Counted from the first letter of the stretch, positions 33,860 to 43,141 are shown. The stretch is 64,000 nucleotides of DNA from JBBEAM01 sp040882845 (GCA_040882845.1 JBBEAM010000005.1:1-64000); one strand, 5' to 3'. Program-made: numbers and translations. The notes: generated by a model not told the origin, from the sequence alone.

Positions 33860-34045
33860 CGCTTGGCGGTTGTCCCGCGAGGGACCGAAGAGGGAATCCG
33901 GTAAGGCTGACGCCAGCCCAGTCCGGAGCTGCCCCCGTAACTGTGAGCGGCGAGCCGCGTCTCCGATATGCCACTGGGAGCTTTCCCGGGAAGGCGGAGA
34001 CGGGGTGACGACCCGCAAGCCAGGAGACCTGCCGCCAAAGTCGCC
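33860..34045 (+). promoter_or_regulatory. Cobalamin riboswitch
   Basis: The leader of the receptor gene carries the conserved elements: GGTTGTCCC near the 5' end, GAAGAGGGAATCCGGT, AGTCCGGAGCTGCCCCCGTAA and the B12 box GCAAGCCAGGAGACCTGCC at 34015-34033. Bound adenosylcobalamin is expected to shut off the btu genes. Outer limits are approximate. Confidence 0.96.
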
Positions 34046-34181
34046 CTTCCACGGCACGGGGCCGGGCCGGTGGAGCGGAGTCCCGTCGTGGCGACCGGAA
34101 GAGTGAACCGGAGGCGCCGTGGCGAAGATCAGCGAAAGCAGGCTTCGGTGCCTTCCCGACAACGCCTTGGGGGGATCGAAG

Positions 34182-36149
34182 ATGAATCGCCACGTCACCA
34201 CCGCAGTCTTACTGACAGCCTCGCTGTTCTTCGGCATTGCCACACCGGATCCGGCCGCCGCCGCGTCGCAGGAGGATACGCTCAATCTCGGACCGATCGT
34301 GGTCACGCCGACGCGCAGCGAGCGGCCGCTCCAGGGGACGCCGGGCACCACCACGGTGATCACCCGCGCCGAGATCGAGAAGAAACAATATCGCGATCTC
34401 AGCGAGGCCCTACACGAAGTGCCCGGTCTGCGCAGCGTCTCTCTCGGCGCCGCGGGAAGCCAGAGCTCGGTCTTCCTGCGCGGCATGAACTCCAATCACG
34501 TCCTGGTGCTGCAGGACGGTGTCAAGATCGTCGCCGACCCCTCGACACCGAACGGCGCCTTCAACTTCGCCCACATCCCGCTCGACAACGTCGAGCGGAT
34601 CGAGGTGCTGCGAGGCCCACTGGCGGCGCTCTATGGCAGCCAGGCCATGGGCGGCGTGATCAACATCATCACCCGCAAGGGCGCCGGCAAGCCGAGTGCC
34701 TCGATCCTCGCAGAGTACGGCAGCAACGATTCCTTCCGCGGCCAGGCCACGGCTTCGGGCAGCGTCGGCGATCTCGGCTTCAGCGTCACCGCCGGCGTCT
34801 TCGATACCGATGGCGACGACATCACGCCGTCGCGCTACCGGCCGGCCGGCGACGACAGCGAAGACGACGGCTACACCCGCTTCAACGCCTCGGCGCGGCT
34901 CGACGTCGCGCTCAGCGAGCAGCTCGACTTCGCCGTCTTCGGCGAGATCGTCGATACCGAGAAGGCGCTCGACACCTCGGCCAACGACCCGGACTCCCGA
35001 GAGGAGACGACGACGATCAACAGCTACGCCTCGCTGGTAGGGCACTTCTTCGACGGCCGCTACCGGCCGAGCTTCACCGTCTCCTACTCCCGTTCCGAGC
35101 GCGACGACTTCGACGATCCGGATTCCCTCGACGGCATCTTTCCGACCAGGGTCCGGACCGAGCGCGTCGGCGAGGTCTATTCCGCCGCGCTGCAGAACGA
35201 CCTCGACATCGACGACCGCAACACCCTGACCCTGGGCTTCGAGTACTTCCACGAGACTCTCGATTCCTCGGGCTACAGCGATTTCGGTGGCGGCTTCGTC
35301 ATCACCAACATGACCGACGTCAACCAGGACCGAGGATCGATCTACCTGCAGGATACCTTCACCTACGAAGGTCTGACGGTGGTGGGCGGCGCCCGTTGGG
35401 ACATCGTCGAGGCCTATCCGGACCAGGTCACCTGGAACGTCTCGCCGAGCTACAGCTTCGCCGAGACGGCCACGACGATTCGCGGCAGTATCGGCACCGG
35501 CTTCAAGATTCCCTCGCTGTTCGAGCGCTTCGGCTTCCAGCCGAACAGCTTCGGTAACTTCTTCATGGGCAATCCGGACCTCGACCCGGAACGCTCCTTC
35601 GGTTTCGAAGCCGGTTTCGAGCAGCGCCTCTTCGAAGACAGAGTAACCTTCGGCGCCACCTACTTCGAAAGCGACGTGAAGGACTCGATTCAGACCGTGT
35701 TCGACGCAGCCTTCAATTCGACCACGGTCAACAACGTCGATCTCGACATCCATGGCGTCGAGACCTTCGTGACCGTCAATCCGCTGGACTGGGCGAGCTT
35801 GACCGCCAGCTATACCTTCACCGACGCTGAGGACGAATCCACCGGCGAGCAGGCGCTGCGGCGGCCGCGGCACAAGATTGCCGCCGATGTCAGCTTCGAC
35901 GTCACCGAGCGCGGCCAGCTGTCCTTCGGCGTGGTCCACCTTTCCGGCATCCGCGACGTCGGCTTTAACGGCGGCATGGTCGATCTCGACGATTACACCG
36001 TGGTTCGCGCCGCCGCGTCTTACGAAGTATACGAGGGAGTCGAGATCTTCAGCCGCGTCGAGAATCTCTTCGACGAGCGATACGAGACCGCCGACGGCTT
36101 CCAGGGACCGGGCCTCGAGGCCTTCCTCGGCGTCCGCTTCGGAATGTAG
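34182..36149 (+). CDS. btuB: TonB-dependent outer-membrane cobalamin receptor
   Basis: 655 residues from the ATG with GGGGGGA six bases upstream; an in-frame ATG 63 bp earlier would place extra residues before the signal peptide. Signal peptide TAVLLTASLFFGIATPDPAAA, TonB box region LGPIVVTPTR, plug domain (TTTVITRAEIEKK, VFLRGMNSNHVLVLQDGVK, IEVLRGPLAALYGSQAMGG) and a 22-strand-type barrel ending in an aromatic residue pattern (FLGVRFGM). The upstream cobalamin riboswitch and downstream BtuFCD genes identify the ligand as a corrinoid. Confidence 0.96.
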   Translation: MNRHVTTAVLLTASLFFGIATPDPAAAASQEDTLNLGPIVVTPTRSERPLQGTPGTTTVITRAEIEKKQYRDLSEALHEVPGLRSVSLGAAGSQSSVFLRGMNSNHVLVLQDGVKIVADPSTPNGAFNFAHIPLDNVERIEVLRGPLAALYGSQAMGGVINIITRKGAGKPSASILAEYGSNDSFRGQATASGSVGDLGFSVTAGVFDTDGDDITPSRYRPAGDDSEDDGYTRFNASARLDVALSEQLDFAVFGEIVDTEKALDTSANDPDSREETTTINSYASLVGHFFDGRYRPSFTVSYSRSERDDFDDPDSLDGIFPTRVRTERVGEVYSAALQNDLDIDDRNTLTLGFEYFHETLDSSGYSDFGGGFVITNMTDVNQDRGSIYLQDTFTYEGLTVVGGARWDIVEAYPDQVTWNVSPSYSFAETATTIRGSIGTGFKIPSLFERFGFQPNSFGNFFMGNPDLDPERSFGFEAGFEQRLFEDRVTFGATYFESDVKDSIQTVFDAAFNSTTVNNVDLDIHGVETFVTVNPLDWASLTASYTFTDAEDESTGEQALRRPRHKIAADVSFDVTERGQLSFGVVHLSGIRDVGFNGGMVDLDDYTVVRAAASYEVYEGVEIFSRVENLFDERYETADGFQGPGLEAFLGVRFGM

Positions 36150-36163
36150 CGAGGGGAAGCGGT

Positions 36164-37021
36164 ATGACAGCAGGCAGGAAAGGCGCAGTCGCCGCGGCGC
36201 TCTGCCTGCTTCTGCTCGCCGCCGTTGGCGCGCCGGCAGCCGGCGCTGCGCCGCAGCGCGTGGTTTCGCTCAACCTCTGCACCGACGAGCTGTTGCTGCT
36301 GCTCGCCGGGCGCGAGCGCATCGCCGCCGTCTCGGCGCTCGCCGACGACCCGGTCTATTCCCCGGCGACGGAGCTGGCCGAGGGTCTGCCGGAAACCCAC
36401 GGCACCGCCGAGGAGGTGCTGCGCCTCGCCCCCGATCTGGTGCTGGCCTCGCGCTACTCGCCGTCCTTCACCCTGGAGTTGCTGCGCGGACAAGGCATCC
36501 CGGTGGTGCTGGTCGAACAACCGGACAGCCTCGCCGACTCGCGGCAGAATCTGCGCCAGGTCGCCAAGGCCCTGGGCATGGAAGCCGAGGGCGAGACCCT
36601 GCTCGCCGACTTCGATGCACGGCTGCGCGATGCCGCTGCCAAGGCGGAAAACCTGCCCGGCAGACGCGGGCTGGTGCTGCAGGCGCGCGGCTACACCCAC
36701 GGCGCCGGGAGCCTGATCGGCGAGCTGCTGGCGCTGGCCGGGATCGAAAACATCGCCGCCGAGCTCGGCTATCGCGGCTGGGCGCAGATTCCCCTGGAGA
36801 CCCTGCTGCGCCAGCAGCCGGAGGTGATCGTCGTCGAGTCCCAGGGTCAGGGCGACCGCTCCCTGGCCGCCGCCGTGCTGCGCCACCCGGCGCTGAACAG
36901 CCTCGACGCGGAGATCGTCGCAGTGCCGGAGCGGCTCTGGGCCTGCGGCTCGCCCTTCCTCGCCGAATCCCTGGAGCGGATCGTCGACGGTCTGCTGCGC
37001 GGCGGCGCAGCGAAGCCATGA
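36164..37021 (+). CDS. btuF: Cobalamin ABC transporter periplasmic binding protein
   Basis: 285 residues with a signal peptide (AALCLLLLAAVGAPAAGAA). Class III binding-protein features: RVVSLNLCTDELLLLLAG, EEVLRLAPDLVLASR, GIPVVLVEQPDSLADSR and the long backbone helix of BtuF/FhuD-type proteins. Captures the corrinoid imported by BtuB. ATGA overlap with btuC. Confidence 0.92.
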   Translation: MTAGRKGAVAAALCLLLLAAVGAPAAGAAPQRVVSLNLCTDELLLLLAGRERIAAVSALADDPVYSPATELAEGLPETHGTAEEVLRLAPDLVLASRYSPSFTLELLRGQGIPVVLVEQPDSLADSRQNLRQVAKALGMEAEGETLLADFDARLRDAAAKAENLPGRRGLVLQARGYTHGAGSLIGELLALAGIENIAAELGYRGWAQIPLETLLRQQPEVIVVESQGQGDRSLAAAVLRHPALNSLDAEIVAVPERLWACGSPFLAESLERIVDGLLRGGAAKP

Positions 37022-38016
37022 CCGCCCCTTCTCTGGCGCTCTCTCTGTTTCTGGGACTGCTGCTGGGCCTGGCGGCGGCCGTCTCGCTCTCGGTCGGGCC
37101 GGAAGGCCTGCCCTTTTCCGGCGAGCTGCTGGCACTCAGCCGCGCGCAGCCGGAGCTGGCACTGACCATCCTGACCGAGATCCGCCTGCCGCGGGTCGCC
37201 CTCGGCATCCTGGTCGGCGCCACCCTGGGGCTGGCGGGCGCGGCGCTGCAGGGACTGCTGCGCAACCCGCTGGTCGAGCCGGGGCTGATCGGCGTGTCCA
37301 GCGGCGCCACCCTGGGCGCGGTGATCGCCATCTACTTCGGGCTCTCCGCCCAGTTCGCGCTATTTCTGCCGCTCGGTGGGGTGCTCGGCGCCCTGCTGGC
37401 GCTGCTGCTGCTCTTCGCGGTGGCCGGGCGCGATCCGGCGAGCCTCACCCTGATCCTGGCCGGCGTCGCCATCGGCAGCTTCGCCACGGCCCTGACCTCC
37501 CTGGCGCTCAACCTGGCCCCCAGCCCCTTCGCCGCCCTGGAGATCGTGTTCTGGATGCTCGGCTCCCTGGCCGACCGCAGCCTCGACCACCTCTGGCTGG
37601 CGGGGCCGCCGATCCTGCTCGGCTGCGCCCTGATCGCCTCCAGCGGCCGGGCGCTCGAGGCGCTGACCCTTGGCGAGGATACTGCCAGCTCCCTCGGCTT
37701 CGACCTCGCCGCGGTGAAGCGCCGGGTGATCGGCGGGGCGGCCCTGGCGGTCGGAGCGGCCGTGGCGGTCACCGGCATCATCGGTTTCGTCGGCCTGGTG
37801 GTGCCGCATCTGCTGCGCCCCCTGGTGGGGCAGCATCCGCGCCGCCTGCTGCTCCCCTCGGCGCTGGGCGGCGCGCTGCTGCTGACCCTGGCCGACATCG
37901 CCTCGCGGCTGCTGTCCGGCGACCAGGAGCTCAAGCTCGGCGTGCTGACCGCGATCATCGGCGCGCCCTTCTTCCTGCACCTGATGGTCAAGCTGCGGCG
38001 CGGAGCGCGGATATGA
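37018..38016 (+). CDS. btuC: Cobalamin ABC transporter permease (FecCD family)
   Basis: 332 residues from the ATG overlapping the btuF stop; the frame is open far upstream but that part lies inside btuB/btuF. About ten membrane helices; FecCD signatures LRLPRVALGILVGATLGLAG-like (EIRLPRVALGILVGA), GLLRNPLVEPGLIGVSSGA and GIIGFVGLVVPHLLRPLVG (coupling helix to the ATPase). Dimeric inner-membrane channel. Overlaps btuD by four bases. Confidence 0.95.
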   Translation: MTAPSLALSLFLGLLLGLAAAVSLSVGPEGLPFSGELLALSRAQPELALTILTEIRLPRVALGILVGATLGLAGAALQGLLRNPLVEPGLIGVSSGATLGAVIAIYFGLSAQFALFLPLGGVLGALLALLLLFAVAGRDPASLTLILAGVAIGSFATALTSLALNLAPSPFAALEIVFWMLGSLADRSLDHLWLAGPPILLGCALIASSGRALEALTLGEDTASSLGFDLAAVKRRVIGGAALAVGAAVAVTGIIGFVGLVVPHLLRPLVGQHPRRLLLPSALGGALLLTLADIASRLLSGDQELKLGVLTAIIGAPFFLHLMVKLRRGARI

Positions 38017-38780
38017 GCGCGCTGCTCGAGGTCCAGGCGCTCTCGGCCGGCTTCGGCGGCGCCGAGGTGCTGCACGACGTCGCCTTCACGGCAAAGGCCG
38101 GAGAGACCCTGGGCCTGATCGGCCCCAACGGTGCCGGCAAGACCACTCTGCTGCGCTGCCTCGCCGGGCTGCTCGGGTATCGAGGTCGGGTGTCGCTGGA
38201 CGGCGTCGAGCTTGCGGAGATTCCCCGCTACCGCCGGGCGACCCAGCTGTCCTACCTGGCGCAGCAGGCCGAGGCCGCCTGGCCGCTGCCGGTGCGCGAG
38301 CTTGCCCGGCTCGGCCGCCTGCCCCACGGTCCCGGCACGCGGGCCGAGGACGAGGCGGTGCTCGACCGGGTGCTGGCGGAGACCGACATGACGCGCTTCG
38401 CCGCGCGGCCGATCGACCGGCTATCCGGCGGCGAGCGGGCCCGCGCCCTGCTCGCCCGTGCACTCGCCGTCGAAGCCCAGGTCTTCCTCGCCGACGAACC
38501 GGTGGCGGCGCTCGACCCCGGGCATCAGATCCAGACTCTGCGGCTGCTGAAGGCCCGCGGCGCCGCCGGCGGCCTGACGGTGATCGTGATGCACGACCTG
38601 ACCCTGGCGGCGCGCTTCTGCGACCGCCTGCTGCTGATCTCCGAGGGGCGGCTGGCCGCCGAAGGGCCGCCGCGCCAGGTACTAACCCACGAGACCCTGG
38701 CCCAGCACTACGGCATCGCCGCCCACCTCGGCGAACACGACGGCCGACTCTTCGTCCTACCGGATCTGCTAGACAGCTAG
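38013..38780 (+). CDS. btuD: Cobalamin ABC transporter ATPase
   Basis: 255 residues. Walker A GPNGAGKTTLL, Q-loop YLAQQAEA, signature LSGGERARALLARAL, Walker B VFLADEPVAALDP and switch His in VIVMHDLTLA. Drives corrinoid import through BtuC. Its TAG stop shares the sequence CTAG with the stop of the convergent HxlR gene. Confidence 0.95.
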   Translation: MSALLEVQALSAGFGGAEVLHDVAFTAKAGETLGLIGPNGAGKTTLLRCLAGLLGYRGRVSLDGVELAEIPRYRRATQLSYLAQQAEAAWPLPVRELARLGRLPHGPGTRAEDEAVLDRVLAETDMTRFAARPIDRLSGGERARALLARALAVEAQVFLADEPVAALDPGHQIQTLRLLKARGAAGGLTVIVMHDLTLAARFCDRLLLISEGRLAAEGPPRQVLTHETLAQHYGIAAHLGEHDGRLFVLPDLLDS

Positions 38781-39475
38781 GAAGCCTGCTTCTCCACGAC
38801 CGCGAAGGGGCTGAGGCCCAGCCAGGCCTGCATCGCGTCCTCCAGCTTGCGCTCCCCGACAAGCTGCAGCCTGTCCTCGCTGCGGGCCTTAGCGACGGTC
38901 TTCAGACCCATCCAGATCTCGGTCATGGTGCGCAGATCGGAGGTCACGTAAAGATCGACGTCGAAGCCCGGATCGACCGAACAGAGATCGACCTCGCTGC
39001 TCGGCTCGACGATCAGCCACCACTTCTGCTGCGCCGCAGGCAGTTCGGGATAGTTCAGATGGATGACGACACGCCGCGCCGGAAGCGGCCTGGGGTCGAG
39101 ATTGCGCCGCATGTCCCACATCAAGAGCACCGGGTCGAGGTTCTGCAAGGACGGCTCGGACTCGACCCAGCGCTGCCCCCAGACACCCAGAGCCTCAACG
39201 ACGGCCCGAAGGTCGCGCCCTGCTGCGGTGAGGACGTATTCCATCACCTCCGGGTCGCGCTCCGCCGGACGGCGTTCAAGGACACCCGCCGCCTCCAATT
39301 CCTTCAGGCGCTGCGACAAAAGAGCCGGCGACATGCGCGGCACCCCGCGGCGCAGCTCGTTGAATCGCGTCGAGCCGGCAACCAGCTCACGCAGCAGCAC
39401 CAGCGTCCAGCGAGTGCAGAGAATTTCCGCCGCCATGGCGACGGGACAGAACTGCCGGTAACCCTTGTCGGCCAT
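38777..39475 (-). CDS. HxlR-family regulator with C-terminal SCP2-like domain
   Basis: 232 residues from the ATG with GGAGGG four bases upstream; the longer in-frame extension crosses the intergenic promoter. Residues 1-100 are an HxlR winged helix: CPVAMAAEILCTRWTLVLL, GSTRFNELRRGVPRMSPALL, LERRPAERDPEVMEYVLT. The remaining 130 residues resemble the SCP2/sterol-carrier fold seen in some HxlR proteins (HLNYPELPAAQQKWWLIVE, DVDLYVTSDLRTMTEIWMG), presumably a hydrophobic ligand sensor. Divergent from the tautomerase gene, its likely target. Confidence 0.9.
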   Translation of the reverse strand: MADKGYRQFCPVAMAAEILCTRWTLVLLRELVAGSTRFNELRRGVPRMSPALLSQRLKELEAAGVLERRPAERDPEVMEYVLTAAGRDLRAVVEALGVWGQRWVESEPSLQNLDPVLLMWDMRRNLDPRPLPARRVVIHLNYPELPAAQQKWWLIVEPSSEVDLCSVDPGFDVDLYVTSDLRTMTEIWMGLKTVAKARSEDRLQLVGERKLEDAMQAWLGLSPFAVVEKQAS

Positions 39476-39650
39476 CGAACCCTCCTTCGCTCTTCGCCAG
39501 CAGACTAGGCCGAGCCGCGAAACGTCCGCCAGTTCAGTTTCTGTACCGGGCCGATTCACTTCCTGAACTGGCTGCCAGCCGCCGCCACATGAGACCGCTT
39601 AGGCAGCGCTGCAATGGGCGGCGCGGAAAACCGAGCAAAGGAACAGACTC

Positions 39651-39866
39651 ATGCCCCTTATCGATATCCAGCTGATCGAGGACGTATTCACCCCAGCGCA
39701 GAAGCGGGAGATGATCGAGAAGGTCACCGAAACCATGGTCGCCATCGAAGGCGAGGCCATGCGCGGTGTCACCTGGGTACGTATCCAGGAGTACGGCGGA
39801 GGCCACTGGGCGATCGGCGGCAAGCCGCTGACCGCCCGCGACGTCAAGGCTCTGGCGGCGGAATAG
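39651..39866 (+). CDS. 4-oxalocrotonate tautomerase-family protein
   Basis: 71 residues. After Met removal the catalytic Pro1 is exposed (MPLIDIQLIEDVF), followed by the helix TPAQKREMIEKVTETMVAIEG and VTWVRIQEYGGGHWAIGGK. Such small tautomerases form hexamers or dimers and act on enol/keto acids or lose halide. Divergent from the HxlR regulator, 175 bp apart. The substrate is unknown. Confidence 0.9.
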   Translation: MPLIDIQLIEDVFTPAQKREMIEKVTETMVAIEGEAMRGVTWVRIQEYGGGHWAIGGKPLTARDVKALAAE

Positions 39867-39917
39867 GCCTTCTCTCAGAGGAATCTCCGGCCGGCGGTCC
39901 CCCTGCCGGCCGGATTT

Positions 39918-42005
39918 CTATGCCGCGCTGGGCCGTCGGCGCCGCCGGCGGCGGCCATCGTCCTCGCCGCTCGGCGAAGCGACGCGCGGCTCGGGCAGCT
40001 GCACCGCCGCCCGCAGCTTGGGATAGGGCGCGGTCTTGTGCGGAAAGGCCATGGCCTCGATGAAATGCTGCTGGAAGCGCGGCTCGACCGCCGTCTCGAC
40101 CTTCTCGACCCGGCGCACGACCTGTTCGATCTCCTCGCGGCGCGAGCGGTTGACCAGGGCGATGCGGGCGCCGGTGCCGGCAGCGTTGCCGGCCGAATAG
40201 ACCTTGCCGAGTTCGCAGTCGGGGATCATCCCCAGCACCATGGCATACTTGGTGTCGATGTGGCTGCCGAAGGCCCCGGCCAGGGTGATGCGGTCGATCT
40301 CCTCGACCCCCATGCGGTCCATCAGCAGCCGCACCCCGGCATAGAGCGCGGCCTTGGCGAGCTGGATCGCGCGGACGTCGTTCTGGGTGATCCGCAGATC
40401 GCGGCCATGGCTGTCGTCGAGCAGATAGGCGAAGGTGCGCCCGTCGGCCACGATCCGCGGGCTCTTGGCGGCCATGTGTCCGTCGATCACACCGTCGACG
40501 GTGATGATCCCGGCGAGGAACATCTCGGCGAGAATCTCGATGATGCCGGAGCCGCAGATCCCGGTGACCCCGGTCTTGGCGACCGCTTCCTCGAAGCCGG
40601 CCTCGTTCGACCAGAGATCGCAGTCGATCACCTTGAAACGCGGCTCCAGGGTCTCCGGGTCGACCCGCACCCGTTCGATGGCGCCGGGGGCGGCACGCTG
40701 ACCGCAGGAGATCTGCGCGCCCTCGAAGGCCGGCCCGGTCGGGCTGGAACAGGCCATCAGGCGGTCGCGGTTGCCGAGCACGATCTCCGCATTGGTGCCG
40801 ACGTCGACGATCAGACGCATGTCCTCGGCCAGATGGGGCTCCTCGGAGAGCACCACGGCCGCCGCGTCGGCGCCGACATGTCCGGCGATGCAGGGCAGCA
40901 CATAGACGCGGGCGTCGGGATTGATCTCCAGCCCGATCTCCGTCGCCCAGATGTTGAGCGCCTGATCGGTCGCCAGCGCAAAGGGCGCGCCGCCGAGCTC
41001 GACCGGATTAATGCCGAGCACCAGGTGGTGCATGATCGGATTGCCGACCAGGGTCACCTCGAGGATCTCGTCGCGGGCGATCCCGGCCTCGGCCGCGACC
41101 TCGCCCGCCAAGGCGTTGATCGCCTTGCGCACCGCGGCGGTCAGCTCGACCTCGCCGCCGGGATTCATCATCACGTAGCTGACCCGGCTCATCAGGTCCT
41201 CGCCAAAGCGGATCTGCGGGTTCATGACGCCGCCGGAGGCGAGCACCTCGCCGGTCTCCAGGTCGCAGAGATGGGCGGCGACGGTGGTCGAGCCGATGTC
41301 GAAGGCAAGGCCGTAGAGCTTGTCGCGGAAGCCCGGCCAGAGGGTCAGCAGCCGCTCCTCCTCGCGCACGGCGACGGTCACCTTCCAGTCGCCGTCGCGC
41401 AGCGCCCCCTGGATCTGCTGCAGCAGCCGGAGATCGCAGCTCAGCCCGGTCAGGCCCCACTGCTCCTCCAGAGCCTGCTCGAGACGCCGCAGGTCGCCGG
41501 AGGGGTCGTGCATGTCGGGTTCGCGCACCACCACGTAGTGCAGCTTGACCTCGGGATCGATGACGATCTGGCGCAGCTCCGGGCGCTTGCGCACGACCTG
41601 CTTGTGGACCTGGCTTTCCGCCGGCACGTCGACCAGCAGGTCGCCCTGGACCTTGGCCTGGCAGGTCAGGCGGCGGCCCTCGGCGAGGCCGCGCTTGTCG
41701 ATGTAGCGCCGCTCGGCCTGACCGACTTCGCTCAGGTGGTCGGCGGCCGAGGTGATGCCGTGCTTGGCGAAGCGGCCATTGCCGATGTCGCACTGGCAGC
41801 GGCCGCAGATGCCGCGCCCGCCGCAGACGCTGTCGATATCGACGCCGAGCTCGCGCGCGGCGTCGAGCACAGGCGTGCCGTGCGGGAAGTAGCCGCGCTT
41901 TCCCGAGGGCGTGAAAACCACCAGCGCGCTCTCGCTGGGCACGCCGTCGCGATCCTGGATCTCGTCGTCCAGGCCCTCGCTACGCTGGCGGGCGGCTTCG
42001 GCCAT
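39918..42005 (-). CDS. ASKHA-domain, [2Fe-2S]-containing reductive activator of corrinoid proteins (RamA/RACo-like)
   Basis: 695 residues starting 8 bp after the methyltransferase stop; upstream in-frame sequence belongs to that gene's antisense register and lacks homology. Order: plant-type ferredoxin domain (DSVCGGRGICGRCQCD, Cys61, 67 and 70, fourth Cys in LTCQAKV), a linker domain, then a DUF4445 ASKHA ATPase (FDIGSTTVAAHLCDL, IVDVGTNAEIVLG, GICGSGIIEILAEM, AGAFGSHID). It reduces inactive Co(II) corrinoid to Co(I) using ATP. The C-terminus ends in a run of seven Arg (GRRRRRRRP). Last gene of the methyltransferase operon. Confidence 0.9.
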   Translation of the reverse strand: MAEAARQRSEGLDDEIQDRDGVPSESALVVFTPSGKRGYFPHGTPVLDAARELGVDIDSVCGGRGICGRCQCDIGNGRFAKHGITSAADHLSEVGQAERRYIDKRGLAEGRRLTCQAKVQGDLLVDVPAESQVHKQVVRKRPELRQIVIDPEVKLHYVVVREPDMHDPSGDLRRLEQALEEQWGLTGLSCDLRLLQQIQGALRDGDWKVTVAVREEERLLTLWPGFRDKLYGLAFDIGSTTVAAHLCDLETGEVLASGGVMNPQIRFGEDLMSRVSYVMMNPGGEVELTAAVRKAINALAGEVAAEAGIARDEILEVTLVGNPIMHHLVLGINPVELGGAPFALATDQALNIWATEIGLEINPDARVYVLPCIAGHVGADAAAVVLSEEPHLAEDMRLIVDVGTNAEIVLGNRDRLMACSSPTGPAFEGAQISCGQRAAPGAIERVRVDPETLEPRFKVIDCDLWSNEAGFEEAVAKTGVTGICGSGIIEILAEMFLAGIITVDGVIDGHMAAKSPRIVADGRTFAYLLDDSHGRDLRITQNDVRAIQLAKAALYAGVRLLMDRMGVEEIDRITLAGAFGSHIDTKYAMVLGMIPDCELGKVYSAGNAAGTGARIALVNRSRREEIEQVVRRVEKVETAVEPRFQQHFIEAMAFPHKTAPYPKLRAAVQLPEPRVASPSGEDDGRRRRRRRPSAA

Positions 42006-42013
42006 CGGCAGGC

Positions 42014-42946
42014 TTATCCGGCGGCCCGGCGGCGGCGGCGTTCTCCCCGCGCGCCGCGCGCCCCCTCGGCAGCGACCACCTCGCCGGTCTGCGACACCGG
42101 CGCGGGTTCGCGGTAGCGGCGGATCCAGCGGCGGCAGTCGGGATCCTGGCCGAGCAGCACGTCGGAGGCGCGGATCGCCACCATGTCCTCGTCGTGCAGC
42201 GGGTTCATGATCGCCGAGGTCATGCCGGCGCCCGAGGCCATCGCCAGGAAGGCCATGTTCATGCCACGGCGGTTGGGCAGGCCGAAGGAGACGTTGGAGG
42301 CGCCGCAGGTGGTGTTGACGTTGAGCTCCTCGCGCAGCCGGCGGACCAGGGCGAAGACCTGCTTGCCGGCGGTGTTGATGGCGCCGACCGGCATCACCAG
42401 GGGATCGACCACGATATCCGCCGGCTTGATGCCGAAGTCCTGCGCCCGCTGGACGATCTTCTTGGCGACCTCGAAGCGCACGTCGGGATCTTCGGAAATG
42501 CCGGTTTCGTCGTTGGAGATGGCGACCACGGCGCAATCGTATTTCTTGACCAGCGGCAGGACAGCCTCCAGCCGCTCGTCCTCGCCGGTCACCGAGTTGA
42601 GCAGCGGGCGGCCCTGATAGGCCTCCAGCCCCGCCTCCAGCGCGGCGACGATGGAGCTGTCGATCGACAGCGGCACGTCGACCAGCGCCTGCACCCGGCG
42701 GATGGTCTCCGCCAGGATGCCCGGCTCGTCGGCCAGTGGGATGCCGGCGTTGATGTCGAGCATATGCGCGCCGGCGGCGACCTGGGCGAGGGCGTCAGCC
42801 TCGACGGTGGAGAAGTCGCCCGACGCCATCTCCGCCGCGAGGCGCTTGCGGCCAGTCGGATTGATGCGCTCACCGATGACGCAGAACGGCCGGTCGAAAC
42901 CGATGATCACTTCCTTCTTCGCGGAAGAGACGACTGTATAGCTCAT
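42014..42946 (-). CDS. Pterin-binding (methyltetrahydrofolate:corrinoid) methyltransferase
   Basis: 310 residues from MSYTVV; AAGGG lies just upstream. A dihydropteroate-synthase-like TIM barrel: FCVIGERINPTGRKRLAAEM, AHMLDINAGIP, DVPLSIDSS, LLNSVTGEDE, VVAISNDETG, and NTTCGASNVSFGLPNRRGMN. This is the MtvA/MtgA-like class that moves a methyl group between a corrinoid protein and tetrahydrofolate. The C-terminus is Arg-rich (GARGARGERRRRRAAG). It would hand the methyl group removed by the MttB proteins to folate one-carbon metabolism. Confidence 0.92.
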   Translation of the reverse strand: MSYTVVSSAKKEVIIGFDRPFCVIGERINPTGRKRLAAEMASGDFSTVEADALAQVAAGAHMLDINAGIPLADEPGILAETIRRVQALVDVPLSIDSSIVAALEAGLEAYQGRPLLNSVTGEDERLEAVLPLVKKYDCAVVAISNDETGISEDPDVRFEVAKKIVQRAQDFGIKPADIVVDPLVMPVGAINTAGKQVFALVRRLREELNVNTTCGASNVSFGLPNRRGMNMAFLAMASGAGMTSAIMNPLHDEDMVAIRASDVLLGQDPDCRRWIRRYREPAPVSQTGEVVAAEGARGARGERRRRRAAG

Positions 42947-43141
42947 ACCCTTGGTTCCCGTTCCCGCTGCAGGACCGGGGCGCTTCCAGGGTGTCCGAGG
43001 AGGCGCCGGCGGCTGCCGCTTTTGCATCGTTGGAAGCAATTCTTACGCGCGCGGCGGCGCCGCGAATGGCCCGAGCGCGGCATGCTTTAGAATGAAGGCG
43101 TCAGAATTCCCCGCGCCGCCATTGCGCGCAGGCATTGCAGC

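Noticed and set aside
34410..35939. 509-residue frame antisense to btuB
   Set aside because: Asp/Val/Gly-rich shadow of the receptor gene without recognisable motifs.
35878..37017. Upstream extension of the btuC frame
   Set aside because: It runs through btuB and btuF in another frame; btuC begins at the ATG overlapping the btuF stop.
40038..42116. 692-residue open frame antisense to the ASKHA gene
   Set aside because: A high-GC shadow: its His/Asp/Gly-rich product mirrors the codons of the real gene and has no domain.
42006..42536. N-terminal extension of the ASKHA activator
   Set aside because: It overlaps the pterin methyltransferase gene in a different frame; the Arg/Gly-rich product is a shadow of GC-rich coding DNA.
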